Below are positions 25,587-36,154 of a stretch of DNA of 64,000 nt, in pieces (the stretch's first letter is position 1; each line of letters begins with the position of its first letter). The stretch lies in contig NZ_QCYG01000002.1 in the NCBI RefSeq assembly GCF_003072065.1, positions 62,001 through 126,000 on the forward strand, read 5' to 3'. The position numbers and the translations under genes are program-made. The stretch comes from Thalassorhabdomicrobium marinisediminis (GTDB taxonomy: Bacteria; Pseudomonadota; Alphaproteobacteria; Rhodobacterales; Rhodobacteraceae). Under the pieces are notes generated by a model. The model was not told the DNA's origin, ran no database searches, and was given only the letters and a program-made list of their open reading frames with translations.

Positions 25587-25925
25587 TCAGTCTTCCTTTT
25601 GTTCGTCAGCCTCTTTGGCCAACCGTTCGTTTTGCATCTCAGCCGCGGACCGCATCATGGTTTTCACACCGGCCGCGAGCCCGAAGAATATAAACAGCAC
25701 CATAAAGATGGGCACGGTGCCGAACAGAAGGTCCAACCCATACCCGATGCCGAAACCGATCCCCAGACCGGCCACAAGTTCGATCACCATCCGCCAGGCC
25801 ATCTGCGCCTGTGAATAATGCTCCTCGGAGCGGGGCTTGCGATCTTCGCCCTTGGCCTTGGCGATCCGCTCTTCCAGCGCCTTGAGGCGGGCGGCGTGAT
25901 CGTCTTGGGTTTCGGGATCGGACAT
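25587..25925 (-). CDS. atpI: ATP synthase protein I (AtpI/AtpZ family)
   Basis: AtpI assists c-ring assembly. The 112-residue product has a charged N-terminus ([17 protein letters not shown]) and two membrane helices with a conserved glycine pattern ([38 protein letters not shown]). It is the first gene of the operon. Confidence 0.9.
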   Translation of the reverse strand: MSDPETQDDHAARLKALEERIAKAKGEDRKPRSEEHYSQAQMAWRMVIELVAGLGIGFGIGYGLDLLFGTVPIFMVLFIFFGLAAGVKTMMRSAAEMQNERLAKEADEQKED

Positions 25926-26083
25926 GCAGGCGCCCCTTCCTTGGTTGCCGAGGGTCTAAGGTTGCGCGGGGCCGGAGTCAACTGCGACGAGGGCGCGGCC
26001 AGTCTGTTGTTATGATTGAGTTTATTTGGTCAGATGAAGGGGGAACGGGGGTGCCGGACCGGTGGCGGTGCGCATTTCGATAT

Positions 26084-26099
26084 TCAACCGAACGGTTGA
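26084..26099. promoter_or_regulatory. Perfect palindrome before the ArsR gene, likely its operator
   Basis: TCAACCG, AA, CGGTTGA is a perfect 7-2-7 inverted repeat ending 31 bases before the ATG of the ArsR-type gene. Its size and place suit a winged-helix dimer operator, so autoregulation is likely. Confidence 0.6.
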
Positions 26100-26130
26100 C
26101 GTTTGACGCGGTGCAGGCTCAATAGCCGCT

Positions 26131-26487
26131 ATGGTTGCGCGTGACACACCCTCTTTGGATACCGTCTTTGCGGCGCTCGGCGACCCGACCCGCCGAGCGA
26201 TCCTGGCCATGTTGCTTGAGGATGACATGGCGGTGACCGATGTGGCCGAGCCGTTCGAGATGTCGCTGGCGGCGATTTCCAAACATCTGCAGGTGCTCAC
26301 GGCGGCGGGGCTGATCTCGCAAGAGAAACGCGGGCGGGTGAAGTGGTGCAAGCTGGAGCCCGATGCCTTGCGCGAGGCCTCGGTCTGGATGCAGGGGTTC
26401 GGCCAGTTCGAGCCGGTGAACCTTGACGCTTTCGAGCGGTTTTTGGCGGCGGAGTTGCCGGAAACGCCGCCCGAGGGCGCGGGCTAG
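26131..26487 (+). CDS. ArsR-family transcriptional regulator
   Basis: The 118-residue product is a winged-helix repressor: ALGDPTRRAILAMLLEDD leads, the recognition helix is SLAAISKHLQVLTAAGLIS, and the wing is KRGRVKWCKLEPDALREA. No cysteine-rich metal site is visible (the single C is in VKWCKLE), so it is probably of the metal-independent ArsR subgroup, often found with SRPBCC or ATPase-related genes. No such partner is adjacent; it ends ten bases before the convergent LysR gene. Confidence 0.88.
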   Translation: MVARDTPSLDTVFAALGDPTRRAILAMLLEDDMAVTDVAEPFEMSLAAISKHLQVLTAAGLISQEKRGRVKWCKLEPDALREASVWMQGFGQFEPVNLDAFERFLAAELPETPPEGAG

Positions 26488-26497
26488 ACGCGCAGGG

Positions 26498-27373
26498 TCA
26501 GGCGTTCCAGCCCTCGGCCTCTTTCTTGAGGAAGGTCAGGAAACTTTGCACCTTGGTCGAGCGGTGCAGGTCCACATGGGTCACCAGCCAGAGCGGCACC
26601 GACCATTCGGGCAGGCTTGGCATGACTTCGACCAGATCGGGGTTTTCCTGCAGGGCGTGGCGGGCGACGAAGCCGATGCCCGCGCCTGCGCGCACGGCGC
26701 CCAGCGTGGCGCGGTTGTCGGTGGTGCGGAAGTTGATGCGGTCGGCGGGCACATGATCGACCAGCCACAGATTGAACGGCGCGCGGTTGCTGCCGTCGTG
26801 ACCCACGAACCAGTGGTTGCGGAAATCGTCCATGTCCTTCGGCAGCCCGTGTTTTTCCACATAGGCCGGCGCGGCGACAAGGTGCATGGTATATTGTACG
26901 AAGGATTGCACCACGTTGTCGGGCTGGTCCGGCGCCTCACCGGCGCGGATCGCAACGTGGGCTTCGCCGTATTCCAGCCGGAACAGACGCTCACCCGTCA
27001 GGAAGCGCACCGTCAGGTCGGGGTTCTCGGTCTGGAAACGGGTCAGCGTCGGGATCAGCAGGGGCGCGATCATGATCAGCGAGGTGACGACGAGCTCACC
27101 GCTGACACCATCGCCGCTGCCCCTGATCCGGCCTGCAAGCTGGGTGAACTGGTCTTCGGTGGCACCGGCCACCTGCATCAGGTCCTGCCCCGCCTCGGTC
27201 GGGGTGTAGCCGCGGGCGTGGCGCTGGAACAGTTTCGCGCCCAGCCGCTGTTCAAGCGCGTCGATGTGGCGGATGACCGTGGCGTGATGCACACCCAGCG
27301 CGGCCGCCGCACCACTGACCGTGCCGATCTTGGCCACCTGATAGGCGGTGCGCACCTCATCCCAGTTTTCCAT
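26498..27373 (-). CDS. LysR-family transcriptional regulator
   Basis: The 291-residue product has an N-terminal HTH (AAAALGVHHATVIRHIDALE) and a C-terminal substrate-binding-like domain (LVVTSLIMIAPLLIPTLTRFQ... VRAGAGIGFVARHA). The ATG at 27373 is preferred over an upstream TTG at 27388 because AGGGGCGTC directly precedes it. The effector and targets are not evident; LysR genes commonly regulate a divergent neighbour, and here that neighbour is the small membrane protein at 27507. Confidence 0.9.
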   Translation of the reverse strand: MENWDEVRTAYQVAKIGTVSGAAAALGVHHATVIRHIDALEQRLGAKLFQRHARGYTPTEAGQDLMQVAGATEDQFTQLAGRIRGSGDGVSGELVVTSLIMIAPLLIPTLTRFQTENPDLTVRFLTGERLFRLEYGEAHVAIRAGEAPDQPDNVVQSFVQYTMHLVAAPAYVEKHGLPKDMDDFRNHWFVGHDGSNRAPFNLWLVDHVPADRINFRTTDNRATLGAVRAGAGIGFVARHALQENPDLVEVMPSLPEWSVPLWLVTHVDLHRSTKVQSFLTFLKKEAEGWNA

Positions 27374-27506
27374 GACGCCCCTGTGCAAAATCGAACATAT
27401 CCGGCAACAGTTCGTCTATAACGCGCTTTTTTGTCGCGACAAACCGGAATATGCGCTTTAGAATATGGTGCATGGCCAGTGCGGCCCCCTGTTCTCGGGT
27501 GCATTC

Positions 27507-28031
27507 TTGAAAATCGTCAGCCAAACGCCGGACCTGCTTATCCTCGAAAACCAGCCCTGGCTGATCGCGGTGATCCTCGGGGGGATGAGCCTTGGCTTCG
27601 TGGCGCTCGGGGTTGGTTTGATGGCCTCCGGCGAGGTGGTGGCGGGGCTGGTCGTGATCCTTATCGTTGGGGCGTTCTTCGGGCTGTTCCTGTGGGCCTT
27701 TGTGCGCCGCAACCAGTTGATCCTGGACCGGACCGCCGGCACGCTGACCCATCGGCGGCGGACGCTGCGCGGTTATCGCGAGACGGTGCACGCGCTGGCC
27801 CATCTGCAAGAGGCTGTGATCCAGTCGTCTTCGGGGAGCGGCAGCAACACCCACCGCATGGCCTATGTGCTCAGCGGCGGGATGGACGTGGGCACCCACC
27901 CGTTCACCGAAGTCTATACCAGCGGACGTGGCGCGCAGACGGCGGTGCAAGCGGTAAACGGCTGGCTGGCGGCGGCCCCCTCGTCCAGCGGCGGTGCAAG
28001 ATCGCTTGACTCAGACGCCATAGCCCCCTAA
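27507..28031 (+). CDS. Small membrane protein of unknown function
   Basis: The ~175-residue product has two membrane helices (~14-38, WLIAVILGGMSLGFVALGVG, and ~40-65, VVAGLVVILIVGAFFGLFLW). A cytoplasmic domain with NQLILDRTAGTLTHRRRT follows. No family is recognised. I prefer the TTG at 27507 because GGGTG lies about ten bases upstream and the residues before it are not protein-like. An ATG at 27465 in the same frame is possible. Confidence 0.65.
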   Translation: MKIVSQTPDLLILENQPWLIAVILGGMSLGFVALGVGLMASGEVVAGLVVILIVGAFFGLFLWAFVRRNQLILDRTAGTLTHRRRTLRGYRETVHALAHLQEAVIQSSSGSGSNTHRMAYVLSGGMDVGTHPFTEVYTSGRGAQTAVQAVNGWLAAAPSSSGGARSLDSDAIAP

Positions 28032-28045
28032 ACGCAGCCGGAAAT

Positions 28046-28150
28046 CCGGAGTGTCAAACCTCCGGTCCTTGCTGTCGCAAGGATCGCCCCCTGTCAGCGC
28101 GTTGCGCCCACAGGGGTCAAACTGCTTTAAATCGTTCCCGTTTTTTCGGG
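28046..28150 (+). ncRNA. Structured leader of ffh or small RNA
   Basis: Four adjacent stems are visible: CCGGAG (28046-28051) with CTCCGG (28060-28065), TCCTTGC (28066-28072) with GCAAGGA (28077-28083), CCCCTG (28088-28093) with CAGGGG (28111-28116), and CCCG (28137-28140) with CGGG (28147-28150). It fills the gap before ffh, so it could be a cis-regulatory leader. It does not match the small SRP RNA, because no GGAA tetraloop region is present. Confidence 0.5.
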
Positions 28151-28182
28151 GGCTGCCTGTGACGACGTAAAGGAAGTGCTGC

Positions 28183-29685
<1,503 letters not shown>

Positions 29686-29699
29686 TGATGGCAACACCG

Positions 29700-29812
29700 C
29701 AACTTGTGCGCCTTGCTGCGCCCGGCCCGCACGGGAAGAGCGCGAAGCGGCCGCCCCGTGGGGGGGCGGGACGGGCGCTGCCTGATGCTGTGCATCAGGC
29801 GGGGGGACGCGC
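29700..29812. repeat. GC-rich hairpin-containing gap between ffh and GNAT genes
   Basis: It contains GCCGCCCCGTGGGGGGGCGGGAC and a perfect hairpin, GCCTGATGC (29780-29788), TGT, GCATCAGGC (29792-29800). The GGGGCGGGACGG segment is shared with the inverted-repeat block near 520. The element separates ffh from the following genes and could belong to a second repeat family. Confidence 0.45.
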
Positions 29813-30382
29813 ATGAGCGTGACCACCACGATCCCCGTGCTTGAAACCGAACGGTTGATCCTGCGCGCGCCAAAGGTGTCGGACGCCGATGTCTTCATGG
29901 CGTTCCTCACCTCCGAGCGGGCGCAATTCGTCGGCGGCCCGGTCAGCCGGTCGCACGCAGCGCGCAGCTTCAGCAGTTTCGCGGGCCAATGGGTGCTGCG
30001 CGGCTACGGCCTTTTCATCGGTGCGCTGAAGTCGGACCCCGATACCCCGCTGGGCGGGTTCGGCGTATTCCACCCGGTCATTCACGAAGAGCCCGAATTC
30101 GGCTGGACGCTGTATGACGCGTCGCACGAGGGCAAGGGCTACGTCACCGAAGCCATGCGCCGGATCATTCCGTGGGCCTGGGACGTCATGGGCGTCGATA
30201 CCGCGCAAAGCCACATCGACGAGGGCAATGAGGCGTCGGTCGCCGTCGCCCGCGCGCTGGGGGCCACGTTCGACGCCAAACAGACCGAGATCGCCAACGC
30301 ACCGGGCGGTGAATTCCACGACGACGCCGAGGGCGGCCCACGGGTCAACATCTGGCGCCACCACAAGGGAGCCCTGAGATGA
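29813..30382 (+). CDS. GNAT-family acetyltransferase (RimJ/RimL type)
   Basis: The 189-residue product has the GNAT fold: LETERLILRAPKVSDADVFM, EFGWTLYDASHEGKGYVTEAM for acetyl-CoA binding, and HIDEGNEASVAVARALGA. Relatives of this kind acetylate protein N-termini, ribosomal proteins or small molecules; the substrate is unknown. It overlaps the chorismate mutase gene in an ATGA, so it is translationally coupled. Confidence 0.88.
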   Translation: MSVTTTIPVLETERLILRAPKVSDADVFMAFLTSERAQFVGGPVSRSHAARSFSSFAGQWVLRGYGLFIGALKSDPDTPLGGFGVFHPVIHEEPEFGWTLYDASHEGKGYVTEAMRRIIPWAWDVMGVDTAQSHIDEGNEASVAVARALGATFDAKQTEIANAPGGEFHDDAEGGPRVNIWRHHKGALR

Positions 30383-30678
30383 GCGATCAACGCCGCGCGG
30401 CCGAGCTTTTGCAAGACCACCGGATGAGCATCGACCGGCTTGATGCGATCCTCGTCTATACCTTGGGCGAGCGGTTCAAACACACGCAGGCTGTGGGGAA
30501 ACTCAAAGCCGAGCACGACCTTCCCCCGTCCGATCCGGCCCGCGAAGCGGAACAGATCGCACGGCTCGAAGATTTGGCGGACAAGGCCCAACTGGACCCC
30601 GAGTTCGCCAAGAAGTTCCTTAACTTCATCATCGCTGAAGTCATTCAGCATCATCAGCACCACAAAGACAAATCTTAA
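30379..30678 (+). CDS. Chorismate mutase (AroQ type)
   Basis: Chorismate mutase converts chorismate to prephenate for phenylalanine and tyrosine synthesis. The 99-residue product matches the monofunctional AroQ helical fold, with RMSIDRLDAILVYTLGERFK and KLKAEHDLPPSDPAREAEQI carrying the basic and acidic residues of the active site. It overlaps the GNAT gene and lies 12 bases before rpsP. Confidence 0.88.
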   Translation: MSDQRRAAELLQDHRMSIDRLDAILVYTLGERFKHTQAVGKLKAEHDLPPSDPAREAEQIARLEDLADKAQLDPEFAKKFLNFIIAEVIQHHQHHKDKS

Positions 30679-30690
30679 AGGATCACTATC

Positions 30691-31086
30691 ATGGCTATGA
30701 AACTTCGCCTTGCCCGCGGTGGCTCGAAAAAGCGCCCCTTCTACCGGATCGTTGCAGCCGACAGCCGCATGCCCCGCGACGGCCGCTATGTCGAAAAGCT
30801 CGGCACCTACAACCCGCTGCTGGCGAAAGACGACGAAAACCGCGTCCGCATGGACATGGACCGCGTGAACTACTGGCTGGGCGAAGGCGCGCAGCCGTCT
30901 GACCGCGTGTCCCGTTTCCTCGAAGCCGCTGGCGTGCTCGAGAAGAAAGAGCGCAAGAACCTCAAGAAGGGTGAGCCGGGCAAGGCTGCCAAGGACCGCG
31001 CCGAGGAGAAAGAGGCCAAGAAGGCCGCTGCCGCCGAAGCTGCTGCAGAAGCGGATGCCGCCCCGGCAGACGAGTCCGCAGAATAA
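30691..31086 (+). CDS. rpsP: 30S ribosomal protein S16
   Basis: S16 is a primary 30S assembly protein. The 131-residue product begins [20 protein letters not shown] and has the conserved [14 protein letters not shown]. It ends with an Ala/Glu/Lys-rich tail typical of alphaproteobacterial S16. rimM and trmD follow, the usual order. A GGGCGGT/ACCGCCC hairpin at 31102-31121 lies in the gap to rimM. Confidence 0.97.
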   Translation: MAMKLRLARGGSKKRPFYRIVAADSRMPRDGRYVEKLGTYNPLLAKDDENRVRMDMDRVNYWLGEGAQPSDRVSRFLEAAGVLEKKERKNLKKGEPGKAAKDRAEEKEAKKAAAAEAAAEADAAPADESAE

Positions 31087-31146
31087 TCAAGACCCGTGGC
31101 GGGGCGGTTTGCGGACCGCCCTGCCCGCCCCCCGAAAGGAATGCCC

Positions 31147-31659
31147 ATGTCGGATGATACGATCGTTGTCGGTGTCTTGTCAGGGTCCTTCGGGGTCCAG
31201 GGCGACGTGCGGCTGAAATCCTTTTGCGCCGAGCCGGAGGCGATTGCCGACTACACCCCGCTGACCCGTGCCGATGGCCGCGAGATTGCGACGATCGTGA
31301 TCAAGGGGCAGACCAAGGGCTCGCTGATTGCGCGGGTCGACGGGATCGCCACCAAGGAAGAGGCCGACGCCCTGCGCGGGATGGAGGTGTTCGCCCGCCG
31401 CGACCAGTTGCCGTCGCTTCCTGACGACGAATTCTATCATGCCGATCTGGTCGGCTGCATGACCTATGACACCGGCGGCGCCGAACTGGGCCGTGTTAAA
31501 GCCGTGCAAAGCAACGGGGCCGACGACCTTCTTGAGGTTGTCAGCCCACGCCACAGCGACACCGTGCTGGTGCCCTTTACCAAGGCCATCGTGCCGACGG
31601 TCGATCTGGCCTCGGGCCGGATCGTGATCGACCCGCCGCAGGGCCTGTTCGACGACTGA
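31147..31659 (+). CDS. rimM: Ribosome maturation factor RimM
   Basis: RimM binds S19 and assists 30S maturation. The 170-residue product has the N-terminal RimM domain ([20 protein letters not shown]) and the C-terminal PRC-barrel ([21 protein letters not shown]). The ATG at 31147 has AAGGA at good spacing; an ATG at 31141 sits too close to the ribosome site. Confidence 0.95.
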   Translation: MSDDTIVVGVLSGSFGVQGDVRLKSFCAEPEAIADYTPLTRADGREIATIVIKGQTKGSLIARVDGIATKEEADALRGMEVFARRDQLPSLPDDEFYHADLVGCMTYDTGGAELGRVKAVQSNGADDLLEVVSPRHSDTVLVPFTKAIVPTVDLASGRIVIDPPQGLFDD

Positions 31660-31719
31660 TCTGCGCGGCGCCGCAACCTTTGAATTGGCGCGCGGACGAC
31701 CTTGCGTTATGTGCGTGCC

Positions 31720-32559
31720 ATGAGCAACACACCCAAGACGCCGCCCAAACCCGATCCGGAGACCCCGACGAAACCCGCCCCTAGCCGCTCGGCCGGGCGC
31801 AAGTCCGTTCAGGTCAGCGCCAAGCCGCAAGAGCTTATGACGGACGAGGTGTCGCTGGCGCGCGCGTGGACCGCGCAGGTGATTACCCTGTTCCCGGACG
31901 CGTTCCCCGGCTTGTTGGGCACCAGCCTGACCGGCAAGGCGCTGAAGGACGGGATCTGGCAGTTGCAGACGACGGACCTGCGCCGCTTCGGAGAGGGGCG
32001 CCACCGCAACGTGGACGACACGCCCGCAGGCGGCGGCGCGGGCATGGTGTTGCGCGCCGACGTGGTGGGCAACGCGATTGCGGCGACGCGGCGGCGGGCC
32101 AAGGGCCGGATGCCGCTGATCTACCTCAGCCCGCGGGGGCTGCCCTTCACGCAGGCCATGGCGCAGCAATTCGCGGCGCAGGACGGGGTGACGCTGCTGT
32201 GCGGCCGGTTCGAGGGCGTGGACGAACGGGTGCTGGAACACTTCGAGGTGATCGAGGTCTCGATGGGGGATTACGTGCTGACCGGAGGTGAGCTGCCCGC
32301 GATGACGCTGATCGACGCCTGCGTGCGGCTGCTGCCCGGGGTGCTGGGTAACGCCGACAGCGCGGTTGAGGAAAGCCATTCCAACGGTCTGCTGGAGCAT
32401 CCGCAATACACCCGCCCTGCCGAATGGGAAGGGCGCAGCATTCCGGCGGTGCTGACCTCGGGCGATCACAAGAAGGTGGCAGAGTGGCGGCGCGAACAGT
32501 CCGAGAAGCTGACGCAGGACCGGCGGCCGGACCTGTGGCAGAAGCACGAAGACAGCTAG
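31720..32559 (+). CDS. trmD: tRNA (guanine-N1)-methyltransferase
   Basis: TrmD makes m1G37 in tRNA. The 279-residue product has a long N-terminal extension rich in proline and lysine (MSNTPKTPPKPDPETPTKPA) before the SPOUT knot domain (QVITLFPDAFPGLLGTSLTG, LIYLSPRGLPFTQAMAQQF, SMGDYVLTGGELPAMTLID). The extension is unusual compared with the family. The gene closes the rpsP-rimM-trmD block; rplS, commonly next, is absent. Confidence 0.95.
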   Translation: MSNTPKTPPKPDPETPTKPAPSRSAGRKSVQVSAKPQELMTDEVSLARAWTAQVITLFPDAFPGLLGTSLTGKALKDGIWQLQTTDLRRFGEGRHRNVDDTPAGGGAGMVLRADVVGNAIAATRRRAKGRMPLIYLSPRGLPFTQAMAQQFAAQDGVTLLCGRFEGVDERVLEHFEVIEVSMGDYVLTGGELPAMTLIDACVRLLPGVLGNADSAVEESHSNGLLEHPQYTRPAEWEGRSIPAVLTSGDHKKVAEWRREQSEKLTQDRRPDLWQKHEDS

Positions 32560-32823
32560 GCCCGGCCGGGCGCGCCGCCTGCCGAAGGGTCGAGACAGGA
32601 CCGCCATAGATCCGGGACATTTCGGACAGGATCGCAATGGATTGTCGGGTCCGAAGCGACAATCTTTGCGCTTCGGGCAAAACTGTGTCCTTCATACCTC
32701 AGGTGTCATTAACACTTTCGCGGTGATATACCTGTCCCCGTTTCGCCCGTAGAAGAGAGTGTCGAATACTCCGCAACACCTGCCCGCCGGCACGGCAGGT
32801 TTCAGCGACGGGATAGAGTTGAA

Positions 32824-35800
32824 GTGATCTCAACCAGACGGGCGCAAATCATAGTTTTCCTGATCGGAGCGCTCGCTTCGATCGTGACCGTTTGGATGAT
32901 CCATCGGGCCGAGCAGGCCCAGAGCCATGCGCGGTTCGAACAGCTGGCCGATGACAATCTTGAGGTGTTGCAGGACCGGCTTGAGGGGTTCGACCGTGTG
33001 TTGGACGCGGGCGCGGGCCTGTTCGTGGCCTCGGACTTCGTGACGGCGGCGGATTTCCGCAACTTCACGCAAACGCTGAACCTGCAGGCGGAGCTGCCGG
33101 GTATTTTGGGGTTCGGCCATGTGGGCGTCGTCCGTCTGGGCGAGCTTGACGTGCTGGAAGAGCGGACCCAGCGACGCGGGTTGCCGCTTCCGCCGATCCA
33201 TCCGCCGAGCGGGCGGGCGGAACGTTTCGTCATTGAGATGATCGAACCGCGCGCGGGCAACGAAACCGCGCTGGGGCTGGACGTCGGGTTCGAGGCCGGA
33301 CGCCGTGCGGCACTGTTCGAGAGCCGGCGGAGCAATACGACGCGGATGACACCGCCCATCGTGCTGGTGCAGGACGAGGACGAGCGGGTCAGCTATGTGC
33401 TGTTCCGTCCGATCTTTGCCGAAGGCACGGACCTGAGCACCCGCCGCGGCCGCACCGCGGGTTTTCGCGGCTGGGTCCACATGCCATTTGTCGGAGAGAT
33501 GCTGTTCAACACGTTGTCGCGGACGGACACGGAATACGCCATGTTGACCGCGCTGGATGCGGACGCCACCGGCGAGGCGGTGACGGTCTATAGCGACGCA
33601 GCGGTAACGCAGCCCGAACGCTCGGCGTTTGCCACCAGCCGCGCGGCCGAGATCTTCGGGCGAAACTGGACGCTGAACTGGCACAGCACACCGGCCTTTG
33701 AAGCGGCCTATGGCAGCTGGACCAAATGGCTGATCGGGGCGCTGGGGCTGGCGCTGTCGGTGATGATCGCTCGCCTGCTGGGGATCGTCGCCCAGCGCGA
33801 GCGGCGCATCGAGAGCGAAGTGAAACGCAAAACGCGCGAGTTGCAGGCGAAGACGGATGAGACGCAGTCGGTGTTGCAAAACGCCGTGGTCGCCATTTTT
33901 GTGCTGGACCAGAACCAGCGCATCCTGTCGGCCAACCAGACCGCGCATGAACTGTTCCGGCTGGAGCATATCGCGGTGGGCACGCCGCTGCGGGATCTGC
34001 TGAACCTCGACCCCTGCGACGGCACCTCGGACGAAGAGGCCACGTCCGCACGCTCGCCCCTGCGGCCATCGCTGCGTCTGCTGGTGCAAAAGAACCTGTG
34101 GGAAACCGCCCGCGGTGAGCCGCGGGCCACGGTTCTGGTGCAGGATGTCGGCGAACGCGAGGCCGCCGCCCGCCGCATCAAGGCCAATGAAGCGCGCTGG
34201 AATCTGGCGCTTGAGGGGGCGCAGATCGGCGTGTTCGACGTGGATCTGATGACCAACACCTCGGTCGTTTCGGACACCTGGCGCGAGCTGATGCGGATTT
34301 CGCCCGATGAAGAGGACCCGCAAGCGGTCTTCTTCTCGCGCATCCACCCCGAAGATATCGAGATCGTGCGTCAGGCGGACAGAGCTTGTCGGGACGGGCT
34401 GACGCGGCGGTCGCGGGCGGAATATCGGGTGATCGACGAAGACGGGTCGGTGCGCTGGATGAAGGCGGACGCGGTGGTTGTGTCCCGCGACGCGGCGGGC
34501 ACCGCGCTGCGGCTGATCGGGGCGCAGATGGACATCACCGACCTGCGCGCCACGCAGGACGCCTTGCAGGCCAGCCGCGAACGATTCGAACTGGTGCTCA
34601 AACATGCGCCGGTCGGCACCGCCTTGCTGTCCAGCGACGGGCGGCTGATCAACATGAACGAGGCTCTGTGCAGCCTGACCGGCTATTCGGAAGAGACGTT
34701 GCGCAAGCGGATGACCTTTGCTGACCTGATCACCGAGGAGGACCTGCAAACGATGCTGGAGGCGATTGCCGACCTGCGGGCGCAGGGGCAGTCGTCCTAT
34801 GAGGGCGAACACCAGATCCTGCCGCGCGTCGGTGCGCCGATCTGGGGGCTGCTGTCGGTCGCCTGGGCGTTCGACCCGATCGAGCAGGGCGAGATCTATA
34901 TCGTCCAGATCAACGACATCACCGAAAAGAAGATGGTCGATACGCTCAAGTCCGAGTTCGTCGCCACCGTGAGCCACGAACTGCGCACGCCGCTGACCTC
35001 GGTCAAGGGGGCGTTGGGGCTGCTGCGGGGGCCGATGCTGCCGGCGATGCCTGACGGCTCTGACCGGCTGCTGGAAATCGCGGCGAGCAATACCGACCGG
35101 CTGACGGCGCTGGTGAACGACATCCTCGATCTTGAGAAGATCAGCTCGGGCCAGAGCCAGTTCCAGATCGAGCCGACGGACATGGCCCCTGTGCTCTCGG
35201 CCAGTGTCGAGCAGATGCTGCCCTTTGCCGTGCAGCATCATGTCACCGTTGAGCTGGACGTGCCCAACGATCCCGTCTTTGCGCTGGTGGACGCGCCGCG
35301 CACGCAGCAATTGATCGCCAACCTTGTGTCGAATGCGTGCAAATATTCCGACAACGACACGGTCGTGCATGTGCGGCTTGAGGCGGTGGACGGCAAGGCG
35401 CTGGTCTGCGTCCTCAACACCGGGCCTGCGATCACCAACGAGTTCAAGACCCGCATTTTCGAACCCTTCTCGCAAGAGGATGCCTCGGACACGCGGGCGA
35501 AGGGGGGCACCGGGTTGGGTCTCAACATCTCGCGCCAGATTGTCGAACGGATGGGCGGCGAGATCGGCTTTTCCAGCGTCGAGGGGCAGCCGACCGCCTT
35601 CTGGTTCACCGTGCCGCTGACCGATGAGGACACGAGCCAACCGGTGCCTGCCAACACAGACAAGGCGGACGGGCCGCATTTCAAGGTGTTGCATCTTGAG
35701 GATGACCGCGACTTTGCCGAGATCGTCCGAAAGGGGCTGGGCGATCGGGCGCAGATGACCTCGGTCATGACGATTGCGGCCGCGCGGATCGCGATGCAGG

Positions 35801-36024
35801 CGGACACTTTCGATCTGGTGGTGATCGACTGGGACCTGCCCGACGGGCACGGGGGCGAACTTCTGGACGATGTGGGGCGGCTGCAACCGCAGGCGCGGAT
35901 CATCTCTCTCTCGGCCACGGAATCGAGCGTGCGCGACCTGCGGGTGGATCAGGAGATCATCAAGTCCCGCGCCAATCTGGACGACATTGTTAGTCGCATG
36001 GTCAGATATGCCCGGACCGGTTAA
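32824..36024 (+). CDS. CHASE/PAS hybrid sensor histidine kinase with receiver
   Basis: The 1066-residue product has a membrane helix at ~9-27, an extracellular CHASE-type region to ~300 and a second helix at ~301-322. Three PAS-like domains follow (~345-420, ~455-570, ~585-700). The HisKA domain has H near 717 in VSHELRTPLTSVKG. The ATPase has NLVSNACKYS and GGTGLGLNIS. A C-terminal receiver (~955-1060) has VVIDWDLPDGHGG with the phospho-acceptor Asp near 1001. It probably senses an extracytoplasmic small molecule. GTG is the start, with GTTGAA upstream. It is the first gene of a phosphorelay cluster. Confidence 0.9.
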   Translation: MISTRRAQIIVFLIGALASIVTVWMIHRAEQAQSHARFEQLADDNLEVLQDRLEGFDRVLDAGAGLFVASDFVTAADFRNFTQTLNLQAELPGILGFGHVGVVRLGELDVLEERTQRRGLPLPPIHPPSGRAERFVIEMIEPRAGNETALGLDVGFEAGRRAALFESRRSNTTRMTPPIVLVQDEDERVSYVLFRPIFAEGTDLSTRRGRTAGFRGWVHMPFVGEMLFNTLSRTDTEYAMLTALDADATGEAVTVYSDAAVTQPERSAFATSRAAEIFGRNWTLNWHSTPAFEAAYGSWTKWLIGALGLALSVMIARLLGIVAQRERRIESEVKRKTRELQAKTDETQSVLQNAVVAIFVLDQNQRILSANQTAHELFRLEHIAVGTPLRDLLNLDPCDGTSDEEATSARSPLRPSLRLLVQKNLWETARGEPRATVLVQDVGEREAAARRIKANEARWNLALEGAQIGVFDVDLMTNTSVVSDTWRELMRISPDEEDPQAVFFSRIHPEDIEIVRQADRACRDGLTRRSRAEYRVIDEDGSVRWMKADAVVVSRDAAGTALRLIGAQMDITDLRATQDALQASRERFELVLKHAPVGTALLSSDGRLINMNEALCSLTGYSEETLRKRMTFADLITEEDLQTMLEAIADLRAQGQSSYEGEHQILPRVGAPIWGLLSVAWAFDPIEQGEIYIVQINDITEKKMVDTLKSEFVATVSHELRTPLTSVKGALGLLRGPMLPAMPDGSDRLLEIAASNTDRLTALVNDILDLEKISSGQSQFQIEPTDMAPVLSASVEQMLPFAVQHHVTVELDVPNDPVFALVDAPRTQQLIANLVSNACKYSDNDTVVHVRLEAVDGKALVCVLNTGPAITNEFKTRIFEPFSQEDASDTRAKGGTGLGLNISRQIVERMGGEIGFSSVEGQPTAFWFTVPLTDEDTSQPVPANTDKADGPHFKVLHLEDDRDFAEIVRKGLGDRAQMTSVMTIAAARIAMQADTFDLVVIDWDLPDGHGGELLDDVGRLQPQARIISLSATESSVRDLRVDQEIIKSRANLDDIVSRMVRYARTG

Positions 36025-36154
36025 CCAAAATGGCCTATTCCTTCCCGAATAAGAACACATTTGGCTTCTAGCTTTCATAGCACGGCCCATATCGGGGCCG
36101 CTTGGACCGACAGGTTTTTTCCTGTTCCGAGTGAATTGTTTTTGAGGTGTTACA

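Noticed and set aside
28046-28150. Small SRP RNA (4.5S) next to ffh
   Set aside because: The sequence lacks the conserved GGAA tetraloop and the paired asymmetric loop of SRP RNA.
36019-36031. TTAACC half-site after the hybrid kinase stop
   Set aside because: No second TTAA at the right distance; not a full CtrA site.
32830-36090. 1086-residue minus-strand open frame
   Set aside because: Opposite the CHASE/PAS hybrid kinase, whose domains are unmistakable; the shadow product is His/Arg/Gln rich.
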